Assembly: GCA_016710585.1 (NCBI GenBank)
Contig: JADJVN010000001.1
Coordinates: forward strand, 248,001-312,000
Length of the DNA: 64,000 nucleotides
From: Saprospiraceae bacterium
GTDB taxonomy: Bacteria; Bacteroidota; Bacteroidia; Chitinophagales; Saprospiraceae
Direction of reading: 5' to 3'
Shown here: piece after piece, positions 44,891 through 54,520 of the stretch
Numbering within the stretch: position 1 is the first letter of the stretch
How the letters are laid out: every line of letters starts with the position of its first letter
Position numbers and translations under genes: made by a program
Notes under the pieces: generated by a model
What the model was told of the DNA's origin: nothing
The model's database searches: none
What the model saw: only the letters and a program-made list of their open reading frames with translations

Positions 44891-47350
44891 ATGTCAAATC
44901 AAAAACTGTCGATACTGGCGCTAATTTTCTCTATTTTTCTTCTAGCCTATTCTAGTAACCCACCTAATGGTGTTACAGGTGCGCCGGGCGAAGGGACTTG
45001 TACCAATTGTCATAATGGAGCAACGGGAGGACTGGCAGGCTCAGTCTCAATAACTGGTCTACCAGGGGTCATTACTCCAAATGCATCCTATACAATAACC
45101 GTTACCACATATAATACTTCAAGTCCGCCTACTTCAGCTGAGAGGGCTGGATTTGAATTGGTTGCTGTAGATGGAAATAATGCCAATGCTGGTACTTTCA
45201 GTAGTCCCGGTGCTGGAGGATCACTTTCAGGTTCACCAAAGGTCTATTGGAAACATTCCACTGCAAAAACATTTGGAGGAGGTGGATCTGTGTCCTGGAA
45301 TGTCACATGGAAAGCCCCAGCTTCCGCAGGTGGAAACACAGTAAGTATGTATGTTGCGAGTATTATCGCAGATATTCCCAATGGAAATAATAATGATTTG
45401 ATGGTATTGAACAGCACAAGTGGGTCTTTAATGGGCGTCTCAATAAATATTGCTGTCACGCAAAGAAAAAATCCTTCTTGCGCAGGTGGAAATGATGGTG
45501 CTATCACTGTGAATCCTACTGGTGGTACAGCACCCTATGCTTATAGCTGGAGCAATGGTGGCAATACAGCAAGTATAACTAATCTAAGTGCTGGAAATTA
45601 TATTGTAACTGTATCTGACAATAATGGCGCTACAGCAGAATTGACAACAACACTTACCGATCCTCCATCAATTCAAGTAGATCTATTAGAAAAATTGGAT
45701 GTAGCATGTAATGGCAAAAGCACTGGGAGAATAAGCATCGCAAGTTCAGGCGGTACGGGAGCAAAATCAATTAAATGGAGTAATAATGCGACTTCTTATA
45801 CCATCCAAAATCTTAAAGCTGGTATGTATGGCTTTACAATAACTGATGCAAATAACTGTAAGTTAAGTGGAGCTTACTTTATTAATGAACCAGATTCACT
45901 ATCTATAAATTCTATCATCACGCACCCTAGCTGTCCAAGTTCAAAAGATGGGAAAATAAGTTTGAATATTTCAGGAGGCTTGGCTCCTTATGACTTTACA
46001 TGGAATGGTGTAGGAGTGAATCCAATTAACTTACCGATGGGAAAATATAATTTCACCATAACTGATGCAAATTCCTGCGTTAAATTGTATAGTGTCGAAT
46101 TAAAATCTAAAGATACCATTTCTCCGAGCTTTAATTTAACTTCAATGCCGATCATTTTAGATAGCAATGGAATAGCGATCATTAATCCAATGGACTTCAT
46201 TACCAAGTTATCTGATAATTGTGATACAAGTTTCAACATAGTTACATCTAGAAATAGATTCGATTGTAATGATTTGAGTGCATTGCAAAAAATTATTTTT
46301 GAAATAAGCGACAAATCTGGAAATAAAAAAACTGATTCTATTAACTTAAAAATAGAAGATCGTATTGCTCCAATTTTGGATTGTAATGTAAGTTATAATA
46401 AATGGAACTGCAATGAAAAAATTCCAAGCCCTATTACTTTTGACAATTGTAAAGTGAGTCAAGTTTCAATATTATCAGCAACACAAAAAATTGGTGATCC
46501 TATAGGTACCTACGGTAAATACAGCTATACATACATTGCAACAGATCAAAGCGGAAACTCTAAACAATGCATTAGCAATATTGAATTATTGCCTTCAGCT
46601 ACTTTCAATATTGATACTATAATTCAAAAAAAATGTCCTAGCGATGGTCTGGATGTATTGATTCGTGTGAAGCCGAATTTGACTGAAAATTTATTAATAG
46701 TGAATCATGATTCAATCTTCATCACTAAAGATACTTTGCTGAATTATAATTCAAAATCTGCTAAAATTTTAATTTCCGTAGTTGATAGTTTTAAATGCTT
46801 GACTTCGTCTCAGGAAATAAATTTTCCAGTTACTTGGGACAGTGTAAGATTAGTATCAAAACAAATCATCCAACCCACTTCATCAACTAGCAAAGATGGC
46901 CAAATCAATTTGGTTTTTGAAGGAGGTATTCTGCCTTATTCATTTACTTTGATAAATGAGAATGGAGACATTATCGTACGAAACAGCACATCATCATCAT
47001 TTAATGGTCTAGGTGAAGGAAATTATTTTTGTGTTGTTGATGATGGTTCTTCTTGTAAATATTCTCATGGCTATTTTGAATTAAAATTTGTCACCGACAT
47101 AAAACCTGAATCCAATTCATCCACTTCAATAATACCAAATCCTTTTGATGATCAAATCGTCATTTCTTCTAATTCAACAATTCAAAATATTGAAATAAGA
47201 CGAATCGATGGTGCTCGAACTTCAGTTTTTAATAACTTGAATACGACCAATAAAACTATCGATACAAAAATGTTAAGTTCTGGTGTTTACATCGCTTTAA
47301 TTCAGTTAGATTCAGGAAAGACATTGATCAAACGAATTATTAAAAATTAA
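44891..47350 (+). CDS. T9SS-secreted surface protein with choice-of-anchor V and SprB repeats
   Basis: An 819-residue exported protein. Order: signal peptide (about 1-20), a reeler-like choice-of-anchor V domain (about 28-190) that opens with a cytochrome-like CTNCHNG motif, SprB-type repeats starting near 195, 265 and 340 (NPSCAGGNDGAITVNPTGG, then SWSNGGNTASITNLSAGNY), a region with immunoglobulin-like HYR-type sequence (about 400-600), another SprB-like unit, and a C-terminal type IX secretion sorting domain (about 745-819: IIPNPFDDQIVISS ... GVYIALIQLDSGKTLIKRIIKN). It should be moved through the outer membrane by the type IX system and attached to the surface. SprB repeats occur in gliding adhesins. 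Heme binding at CTNCH is possible but unproven. Confidence 0.88.
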   Translation: MSNQKLSILALIFSIFLLAYSSNPPNGVTGAPGEGTCTNCHNGATGGLAGSVSITGLPGVITPNASYTITVTTYNTSSPPTSAERAGFELVAVDGNNANAGTFSSPGAGGSLSGSPKVYWKHSTAKTFGGGGSVSWNVTWKAPASAGGNTVSMYVASIIADIPNGNNNDLMVLNSTSGSLMGVSINIAVTQRKNPSCAGGNDGAITVNPTGGTAPYAYSWSNGGNTASITNLSAGNYIVTVSDNNGATAELTTTLTDPPSIQVDLLEKLDVACNGKSTGRISIASSGGTGAKSIKWSNNATSYTIQNLKAGMYGFTITDANNCKLSGAYFINEPDSLSINSIITHPSCPSSKDGKISLNISGGLAPYDFTWNGVGVNPINLPMGKYNFTITDANSCVKLYSVELKSKDTISPSFNLTSMPIILDSNGIAIINPMDFITKLSDNCDTSFNIVTSRNRFDCNDLSALQKIIFEISDKSGNKKTDSINLKIEDRIAPILDCNVSYNKWNCNEKIPSPITFDNCKVSQVSILSATQKIGDPIGTYGKYSYTYIATDQSGNSKQCISNIELLPSATFNIDTIIQKKCPSDGLDVLIRVKPNLTENLLIVNHDSIFITKDTLLNYNSKSAKILISVVDSFKCLTSSQEINFPVTWDSVRLVSKQIIQPTSSTSKDGQINLVFEGGILPYSFTLINENGDIIVRNSTSSSFNGLGEGNYFCVVDDGSSCKYSHGYFELKFVTDIKPESNSSTSIIPNPFDDQIVISSNSTIQNIEIRRIDGARTSVFNNLNTTNKTIDTKMLSSGVYIALIQLDSGKTLIKRIIKN

Positions 47351-47420
47351 ATAGTATTTGCATAAGAAGTTGTAAGTCTTGAACTTATAACATTATCAAG
47401 ATTTAGTGAGAAAAATTAAC

Positions 47421-47428
47421 TAATTTTG
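47421..47428 (+). promoter_or_regulatory. Predicted -7 promoter element for ddl
   Basis: Reads TAATTTTG, 17 bases upstream of the ATG at 47445. Confidence 0.6.
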
Positions 47429-47444
47429 CAGACTTAATTAAGTC

Positions 47445-50106
47445 ATGCGCATAGGAATATTATTTGGTGGATCTTCAAGAGAAAGAGAAATTTCATTTGC
47501 AGGTGGAAGGACAGTTTATGACAATCTCAATAAATCTATTTTCACAGCTGTACCTATTTTTGTAGATAGTCTTGGAAATTTTATTGAACTTGACTGGAAG
47601 TATATTTATAAAGGTTCTATTAGAGATTTCTATCCACCAGTTGAATTTATTCCGAGTACAGAATCCAATTATCAGATTTATGCAGAAAGTCTCAAGCTAG
47701 AAACCGACGAAGAAATTGCTGCGATGATAAAACGAATTGGGATCAAAAGAGAACTAAATGATCTCAAACAAATCATCGATTTTGCATTTTTTATGTCTGC
47801 ATGGAAGTTTTGGCGAAGATGGTCAAATCCAAGGAATTCTAGATTATCTAAAAATTCCTTATACGGGTAGTGGAATATTAGCCTCTGCAATAGGAATAGA
47901 TAAAAGTTTTCAAAAAAAGATAATGGAACAATCAGGTTTCGATGTTCCTAAAGTAATCGTATTAACTCGAAGTGAATGGCTCAATCAAAGCATTGCTCAT
48001 GTATATGATCATATCGAAAAAGAAATAGGATTTCCTTGTGTAATTAGACCAGCAAATCAAGGCTCTTCTATAGGTGTTTCTATTTTAAATAGAGATGCGA
48101 TGTTGACTGATGTTGAAGCAGCTGTCCACAAATCTTTTTTCTGTTATACTCTAGACTTAATGCTATGGAAGGCAAAGAGTGAAGATGAAAAAATTCAGTT
48201 CATCCAACAACAATCCGATATACGTGAAGGAATAGGTTTGCCAATGAAGACTGGAAATCATTGGATATATAAACCTAGCGAATTATACCAATTTATAGAA
48301 AACTCTAAGGAGGAAAAATTATTTTTAGAGGGCAAACTTACAGAGACAAAAATTATTATTGAATCATTTATCGATGGCAGAGAGTTTTCTTGCATTGTCA
48401 TACGAAACGACAAAGGCAATGCTATCGCACTTCCTCCAACAGAAATCATCAAAGGACAGCAACTCTACGATTACAAATCAAAATATCTACCCGGACTATC
48501 GCGTAAAGTCACACCAATAGAAATTAATGACAATGATTTGCAAAGGATCCGGACGGAAAGCATTCGATTATTTGAACTTTTTGAATTTAATACCTACGCA
48601 CGAATAGACGGTTTTATAAAAGCAGATGGCACGATTTATCTCAATGATCCCAATACTACATCTGGAATGTTGCCATCTTCATTCTTCTTTCACCAAGCTG
48701 CTGAAATTGGATTAAATCCCTCTCAGTTTTTGAGTTATATAATTAGAATTTCAATTTGGGAACGAATCCAAAATCAAAAAGAATTCTCAGGGCTTGAACC
48801 ATTACTACAGAATCTAGATATCAAACTAAGTGAACTGAAACAAGTCATGGATCACAAAAAATCCATTGCTGTAATCATGGGAGGATATTCATTTGAAAGG
48901 CATATTTCATTGGAGAGTGGGAGGAATATTTTTGAGAAACTTTCAAGTTCAAATAAATACAATGCTATTCCCGTATTTCTTTCTGGCAATAGCGATCATT
49001 TCACATTATTTCAAATTCCGATTCACTATATGCTCAAGGATAATGCTGATGATATCCGAGATAAAATTAAACATGACACGATTCATCCTGCAATAAATTT
49101 AATTCGAGAAGAATGTCGCTCGATCTTAGATAAATATGGCAGCCAGAATTATAGTTTTCATCCCAAAGAGATTCGTTTAGATTATTTAAAGGAAAATAAT
49201 TATTTTGCTTTTATTGCATTGCATGGAAGGCCCGGAGAAGATGGAACATTGCAGAAAGAATTAGATCGATTTAATATCCCATATAATGGAAGCGGACCTG
49301 AATCTTCATCAATCACCATCCACAAATTTAATACACTCCAGATTCTTAAATCGAATGGTTTCATCGTAGCTGATCAATTATTGATGAACAAAACCAGATA
49401 TGACGAAAACAAAGCATCTTTTATTGAAAAAGTTAAATTGCATTTTAAATTTCCATTCATTGCAAAGCCAGTGGATGATGGATGTAGCAGTGCCGTGGTA
49501 CGTATCACAAATGATGAATTATTAGATACCTATTTAAATTTACTTTTTAGAGATTCAGATTATATTTCTGATTTGGATCGAGGCAAACTTAATTTGGATT
49601 GGAATGAAGAATTTCCAAGAAAGAAGGAAGTCCTTCTTGAAGAATTAATTTCAAAAAATGATTGCGAACAATTTCTAGAAATCACTGGAGGACTTTTAAC
49701 ACATGGTGATAGAAGAAATTTTACATATGAAATATTCAATCCTTCTGAAGCATTGAGCAGTGGAGAAGTATTGAGTTTGGAAGAAAAATTTTTAGCAGGT
49801 GAAGGGCAAAATATTACACCGGCTCGCTTTGGAAAAAACAGTGATGAATTTGAAATTATCTCTAAAAAGGTCAAGGCTGATTTACTTAAAGTTGCTCAAA
49901 TATTAAACATTCAAGGCTATGCTAGAATTGATGCCTTTGTAAGAATTTATCCTGACCTAAAAGTGGAAACAATAATCATCGAAGTCAACTCGTTGCCTGG
50001 AATGACACCTGCGACCTGCATTTTTCATCAAACAGCAATTAATGGGTATAAACCATATGACTTTATTGATAAAATAATTGAATTCTCAACAAATGAACCA
50101 AACTGA
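47445..50106 (+). CDS. ddl: Double-length D-alanine-D-alanine ligase (two fused modules, frameshifted)
   Basis: ATP-grasp ligase making D-Ala-D-Ala for peptidoglycan. Two consecutive Ddl modules are visible: the first from MRIGILFGGSSREREISFAGG, the second from about residue 472 with AVIMGGYSFERHISLESGRN. Each has its own HG.xGEDG segment (LHGSFGEDGQIQG; LHGRPGEDGTLQK), ATP-grasp core and metal-binding end (LNDPNTTSGMLPSS; EVNSLPGMTPAT). The first module is broken by one extra T in the T6 run 47787-47792; removing it gives 886 residues. Standard Ddl is 300-370 residues, so this is a fusion or duplication. It overlaps the PASTA gene by 14 bases. T6 is long enough for slippage, but sequence error is also likely. 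Confidence 0.9.
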
Positions 50107-50935
50107 AAATAAATTTAAATGGTTGGAAATACTTGATTTCCTAAAAAGTAGAATATTTCGATATACTCTTCTTCGCATTGCAATTCTTTTTGCCATTCTT
50201 TGGATCTTAAATTCATTTTTTCTGAATTTTTACACCAATCATGGACAAAAAATAAGTTTGGCTAAATATGAAGGACTTGATATTGTCAAAGCTAAAAAAC
50301 ATGCCGCTGCAAAGGGTTTTGAGATCGAAGTATCTGACTCAATTCATCTCATAGGGAAGCCTGGAGGAATCATTATCTCTCAAGTACCTGTTGCTAAATC
50401 TATAGTTAAAAGAGGTAGTACGATTTATGTAACCACCACAAGATATCAAGCAGATATTGTAATGTCATCTACACTTCCTGATTTATATGGAAAAAAATTA
50501 GAGTACATGCTTCCTGAATTACAAAATAATTTTGAATTGGTTTCAAAGATTAGCGGTCATGAATATGATTCTGGTCCCGAAGGACATGTCATGAAAGTCT
50601 ATTATAAAAATCAATTAATTGTTGATGCAAAAAACAAAAAAAATGATGTCTCCATAGCTAGAGGAGATACTTTATTCTTCATTGTGTCGAATAAAAATGG
50701 TGGTGAAGTAGAAGTACCAGATCTGCGATGTAAAAGCTTGTCTGAAGTTAAATTTTTGTTGACTACATCGAGTCTTGAACTTGGAAATGTGGATGAATTG
50801 GATGAGATACTTGATCGAGAATCAGCTTTTGTTGCAGAACAAACTCCAACTTTTTCTACTAATACAAAAATTCCTATGGGTTCAAAAATTTCTGTAAAAA
50901 TCCAACAAACCAAACCTGAAACTTGTGGAAATTAA
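50093..50935 (+). CDS. PASTA domain-containing membrane protein
   Basis: A 280-residue protein with one N-terminal membrane helix (about residues 25-45, ILFAILWILNSFFLNFY) and periplasmic PASTA repeats after it (ISLAKYEGLDIVKAKKHAAAKGFEI; LPDLYGKKLEYMLPEL; VPDLRCKSLSEVKFLL). PASTA domains bind peptidoglycan fragments or beta-lactams. There is no kinase domain, unlike PASTA kinases of Gram-positive bacteria. The ATG at 50093 lies inside the end of the Ddl gene (14-base overlap), so the pair is translationally coupled; a role in cell-wall assembly is inferred. Confidence 0.9.
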   Translation: MNQTENKFKWLEILDFLKSRIFRYTLLRIAILFAILWILNSFFLNFYTNHGQKISLAKYEGLDIVKAKKHAAAKGFEIEVSDSIHLIGKPGGIIISQVPVAKSIVKRGSTIYVTTTRYQADIVMSSTLPDLYGKKLEYMLPELQNNFELVSKISGHEYDSGPEGHVMKVYYKNQLIVDAKNKKNDVSIARGDTLFFIVSNKNGGEVEVPDLRCKSLSEVKFLLTTSSLELGNVDELDEILDRESAFVAEQTPTFSTNTKIPMGSKISVKIQQTKPETCGN

Positions 50936-50965
50936 TACCCACATTAGCATTCAATTAAAAAACAA

Positions 50966-51328
50966 TCACGAATTCATTTTAACTAAAACTATTTTTTGAT
51001 CATCTCCATACATGTAGCCATAATCAAAGCAGAAATGATAGGTATTCCCAGATTTTGTATGCAATAGATTGGTGTAATATCCAAAATCAAATCCCTTTGA
51101 AACCAAACTATTCTTATTTACGACTGCCTTCCCTTGAGGATTAAGTGATTTAAGAATATTGCGATTCGCCTTGAGCTGTTTTGTTATTTCAAGTATTAAT
51201 TCTGAAGATTTATCCTTATTACTTTGATGATATACTGCTCTACAATTGTCTGAGCAAAATTTTTTATCTGATCTCCCTATAAAGGAAGACCCACAAATCT
51301 GACAAGCTTTCTTAATACTTTTTATCAT
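50966..51328 (-). CDS. Small zinc-ribbon protein of unknown function
   Basis: A 120-residue protein whose N-terminus has four cysteines in zinc-ribbon spacing: KACQICGSSFIG and KKFCSDNCRAVYH (Cys9, 12, 25, 29). A helical segment (SNKDKSSELILEITKQLKANRNILKSLN) and a C-terminal part with SKGFDFGYYTNLL follow. It may bind nucleic acid or a partner protein. The ATG at 51328 is chosen because it begins directly ahead of the cysteine motif. It is convergent with the PASTA gene (30-base gap) and alone on its strand here. Confidence 0.7.
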   Translation of the reverse strand: MIKSIKKACQICGSSFIGRSDKKFCSDNCRAVYHQSNKDKSSELILEITKQLKANRNILKSLNPQGKAVVNKNSLVSKGFDFGYYTNLLHTKSGNTYHFCFDYGYMYGDDQKIVLVKMNS

Positions 51329-51496
51329 ACTGTCGTGAAATAATTTTTTATTGCTAATCAAAATCAATTATTCATTTTCTGGAATGAATAATATTGCTGT
51401 GTTTAGAACTTTAAAAACGTTACCAATTATTCAATAAAATAACTAGTCTAGCCGTTTTTTTACGTATAAAAACGAATAATTTAAGTCCAGATCTGC

Positions 51497-52210
51497 TCAA
51501 TTTCCCATTGCAATAGTTGCCATATAGAGTTTAATATGAGGATACCGCAGTACCAATGTTTCAGCGCAGGATTGAAGGGTCGCGCCAGTCGTAAGGATGT
51601 CATCTACCAGCAATACTTTTCGATGATTTAAATCTAAATTTGATTTACAATAAAATATTGCTTTCATATTAGCAATTCTATCTGCTCGATTTTTTTCAGT
51701 TTGACTTTGTGTTTCTTTACGTCTAAAAATTATATCACTACGCACTTGTGCTTTCATAGTTTCAGCCAAGCCATTGGCAAAAACTTCGCTTTGATTATAT
51801 CCTCTCTGTGCTTTTCTCTTAGTGTGTAGTGGAACAGGAATTATATATTCCACATCTGCATAGATTGTTGAAGCATGTAGAAAATTGCCATAATACTGCC
51901 CCAATCTTGTACCGATCTCTGGACGATTCTTGTATTTCAATAACTCTAGTGCTTTTTGTATTCTTCCAGTTTTAATATAATAATACATCGCAGATCCACT
52001 GATGAGTTTATCAAAAGTTGGAAAATGAGCTGTAAACTCATTATCCATTGATTCATGCAGTTCTGTCATCCTTACTTGATGCTGACATTCCAAACAAAAG
52101 AGCTCTGTATGTTCATCAATTTTTTTCTCACAAGAAATACATACCGTAGGATACATCAAATCCAATAGGGCATCAAAATAGTAGGCTATTCTTTTAAATA
52201 AATTCATCAT
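51497..52210 (-). CDS. ComF family protein (phosphoribosyltransferase-like)
   Basis: A 237-residue protein of the ComF/GntX family. The N-terminus has the zinc-finger-like double-CxxC pattern (CISCEKKIDEHTELFCLEC), followed by a phosphoribosyltransferase fold with the PRPP motif VLLVDDILTTGATL at about 195-210, and IIPVPLHTKRKAQRGYNQSEVFA. ComF is required for DNA uptake in transformable bacteria; in most organisms its exact job is unclear. It lies downstream of an HtrA-type gene, with a terminator in between. Confidence 0.9.
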   Translation of the reverse strand: MMNLFKRIAYYFDALLDLMYPTVCISCEKKIDEHTELFCLECQHQVRMTELHESMDNEFTAHFPTFDKLISGSAMYYYIKTGRIQKALELLKYKNRPEIGTRLGQYYGNFLHASTIYADVEYIIPVPLHTKRKAQRGYNQSEVFANGLAETMKAQVRSDIIFRRKETQSQTEKNRADRIANMKAIFYCKSNLDLNHRKVLLVDDILTTGATLQSCAETLVLRYPHIKLYMATIAMGN

Positions 52211-52559
52211 GCTAAATCAAATGAATATTCAAAGATAAGCAAAGAATGTAGACCTTTTTGATTTGTATATTAATTTACACTTTTCTTTTTCAAAGTGAAC
52301 TATCTACTTGAAATTATTGTGGATAAATATTTTTTAATGCTTGAGGCGAGATCTGTTTGGAAAAAAATTTGAATTACTTTAGCTTTTTAGGCGATTTGAA
52401 ATCTAGTACATATAAAGGAAAATTCAAAATTCTGTTCTCTTAAAAAAAAATTCATAATAAATCTATTCAAAAAAAAATCCCGACCGCATTTGGCCGGGAC
52501 CTTCAAACAAAACGAAAAACCAACTTTATAGAAAGCTACAAAATGCTAACTAAAAAATC
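52211..52559. other. Intergenic region between htrA-type and comF genes
   Basis: A 349-base AT-rich gap. It holds the terminator at 52469-52499; the rest must contain the comF promoter, although I found no clean TAnnTTTG on the minus strand. One perfect DnaA-box 9-mer (52318-52326) is probably chance. Confidence 0.45.
52469..52499 (-). terminator. Intrinsic terminator for the HtrA-type gene
   Basis: On the minus strand a GC-rich 8-pair stem with one mismatch (TCCCGGCC with GGTCGGGA, loop AAATGC) is followed by nine consecutive T residues. It lies 60 bases after the stop of the minus-strand protease gene. This is the best terminator in the window. Confidence 0.85.
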
Positions 52560-53777
52560 TTATATACCTTTTACTATACGTACTGGAACTTCTTTCGTCA
52601 CACCGTCCCGTATAATTCTTACATTCAAGGTCTCGCCCACCTTCGTTAGACCTACGATATGTTGTAAATCTTGAAAATGCTTTACTTCTTTATTATTGAT
52701 TGCGATAATTACATCATTGGGCAAAAGTCCAGCTTTTTTTGCTGAGCTATTATCCAACATAGATTCTATAACAACGCCCTTTGTATCATTTAGTTTAAGA
52801 ACTTTTTGACTTTCTTCATCAACATTCGACACCTGAATTCCTAATTGACCTCGTTCAAACGTTCCAGTAGACATAAGTTCATGAACTACTTTATTCATTA
52901 AATTCACTGGAATTGCAAAAGAATATCCTGAGTATGAGCCTGTCTTAGAAGCAATAGCACTATTAATCCCTACTAGTCTTCCATTTGCATCAACCAACGC
53001 ACCTCCACTATTTCCTGGATTCACCGCAGCATCTGTCTGAATGAATTCTTCAATTCCTTTTTGGCTAGAGGTATTCCTTCTCTCGTAAGGATTGTAAAAC
53101 TCATCATCTTGTTGGCTTCCTATGATATCTAAATCTCTTCCTTTTGCACTTACGATTCCAGCTGTAACTGTTGAAGTTAAATAGCCATAAGGATTTCCAA
53201 CAGCTAAGACCCATTCACCAACTTTGATTTGGTCTGAATTAGCATTTTGTAATGTTGGGAAACTTGTTCCCTCGATTTTTAATACAGCTAAATCTGTTCT
53301 TGGATCTGTTCCTACTTTTTTCGCATTATATTTTTTTCCATCTCTAAGTATCACTTCAATTTCATCTGCAAATTCTACAACGTGGTTATTCGTTACGACG
53401 TAGCCATCTGGAGAGATGATTACGCCACTACCAGAACCTTTCTTTTGTTGATGCCCATACCCAAATCCAAATCCTCTCAAATCAAATTCTCTAAAGAAGG
53501 GATGATCTTGTAATGGATTACTATATTGTTGGTTTTTCTCTTGGACCAACTTCTCACTTTCTTGTGCATTAATCTGCACAACAACATCTAGTGCTTTTTC
53601 AGCAGCCATCGAAAAATCAGGACCTGTGACGACAGGGCTGGTATTTTCATTGACCTGCTTAGAATAGTTTTCTTGAATGGTATTCTCAGGAGCTTTTTGA
53701 TTTAAGAAATGATTAGAAAAGACAACTATTAGTCCTCCAATTATTCCAGCCAAAACAAATGTGAATAATCTTTTCAT
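52560..53777 (-). CDS. HtrA/DegS-like periplasmic serine protease, single PDZ
   Basis: A 405-residue trypsin-like protease anchored by an N-terminal hydrophobic segment (about 5-25). The catalytic triad is His132 (TNNHVV), Asp162 (PRTDLAVL) and Ser257 (NPGNSGGAL). One PDZ domain follows (about 300-395: GQLGIQVSNVDEES, KAGLLPNDVIIAIN). The classical periplasmic DegP has two PDZ domains and about 450-480 residues, so this resembles DegS. Such proteases handle misfolded envelope proteins or start envelope-stress signalling. It is followed by a terminator at 52469-52499. A sigma/anti-sigma pair lies upstream on the same strand; a stress-pathway link is inference. Confidence 0.93.
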   Translation of the reverse strand: MKRLFTFVLAGIIGGLIVVFSNHFLNQKAPENTIQENYSKQVNENTSPVVTGPDFSMAAEKALDVVVQINAQESEKLVQEKNQQYSNPLQDHPFFREFDLRGFGFGYGHQQKKGSGSGVIISPDGYVVTNNHVVEFADEIEVILRDGKKYNAKKVGTDPRTDLAVLKIEGTSFPTLQNANSDQIKVGEWVLAVGNPYGYLTSTVTAGIVSAKGRDLDIIGSQQDDEFYNPYERRNTSSQKGIEEFIQTDAAVNPGNSGGALVDANGRLVGINSAIASKTGSYSGYSFAIPVNLMNKVVHELMSTGTFERGQLGIQVSNVDEESQKVLKLNDTKGVVIESMLDNSSAKKAGLLPNDVIIAINNKEVKHFQDLQHIVGLTKVGETLNVRIIRDGVTKEVPVRIVKGI

Positions 53778-53875
53778 GATATCTATAAATTTAATATGTC
53801 AATTATACATAAAACGCTGCATGGAATGAATGTATTTTTTACTCCTTCATTTTAACATAGTTTTAACTGGACATA

Positions 53876-54520
53876 CTAGTTTATGACATTTCTCCAAACA
53901 TTATTTAAATCATTCAACAAAATACTTGCTTTATTGCTAAATGGATTATTTTTTTCTGAAATAATATTCTGCAAAACTTCTTTCGTTTTTCCGATATTAT
54001 TTTCTTTAAGGTAAGCTAAAGCCAAATACCAACTCGCTTTTTGCTCATTGTCCACATCTTCATTTTCATCAATAAATTTCTGAAATGCACCAACAGAATT
54101 GACTTGACCGTTCTCCAAGTCTTTAATGAGAAGATTCAATTTTTCCTCTGGACTTGAGGGCTGGCTACCCCTGACTTGATTTTCTATTATTAGAAAATTT
54201 TTATCAAATAATGCTTCATTTGAATAATTCTTGTCTAAATAAATCCATGCTGAACTAATACAAATCAGTAATGAAGCAGCAATAGTCCATACTTTAAAAT
54301 TAAACTTTCTGACTTTAGTATTTTTTGGTTGATCTAAGCCCTGTAATTTAGCTTTGAGATTAGTTGCTATATCTATTTCTATCAAATCTCTAGCTAGGAG
54401 ATGATCTTCTAAATCTGATTGCAGCTGCAAATCCAATTTTAATTCTTGTTCAAACTTAACTCGATCTTCTTTGGATAATTCATCCATCAGATAAGATTCT
54501 ATTTTTTCAAAATTGTCCAT
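53876..54520 (-). CDS. Putative anti-sigma factor / TPR-like membrane protein
   Basis: A 214-residue protein with an N-terminal charged cytoplasmic domain (1-70, including MDNFEKIESYLMDELSKEDR, typical of anti-sigma helices), one membrane helix (about 76-95) and a C-terminal TPR-like helical part (about 120-210, WYLALAYLKENNIGKTKEVLQ). The gene overlaps the ECF sigma gene upstream by 14 bases, the arrangement expected for an anti-sigma factor that holds the sigma factor at the membrane. No HxxxCxxC zinc motif of the classic anti-sigma domain is present. Anti-sigma function is inferred from position and topology. Confidence 0.75.
   Translation of the reverse strand: MDNFEKIESYLMDELSKEDRVKFEQELKLDLQLQSDLEDHLLARDLIEIDIATNLKAKLQGLDQPKNTKVRKFNFKVWTIAASLLICISSAWIYLDKNYSNEALFDKNFLIIENQVRGSQPSSPEEKLNLLIKDLENGQVNSVGAFQKFIDENEDVDNEQKASWYLALAYLKENNIGKTKEVLQNIISEKNNPFSNKASILLNDLNNVWRNVIN

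Noticed and set aside
52318..52326. A perfect DnaA-box 9-mer, as a possible replication origin
   Set aside because: It is isolated (another copy lies within atpD). No cluster of boxes, no dnaA and no unwinding element nearby. One or two are expected by chance in 64 kb.
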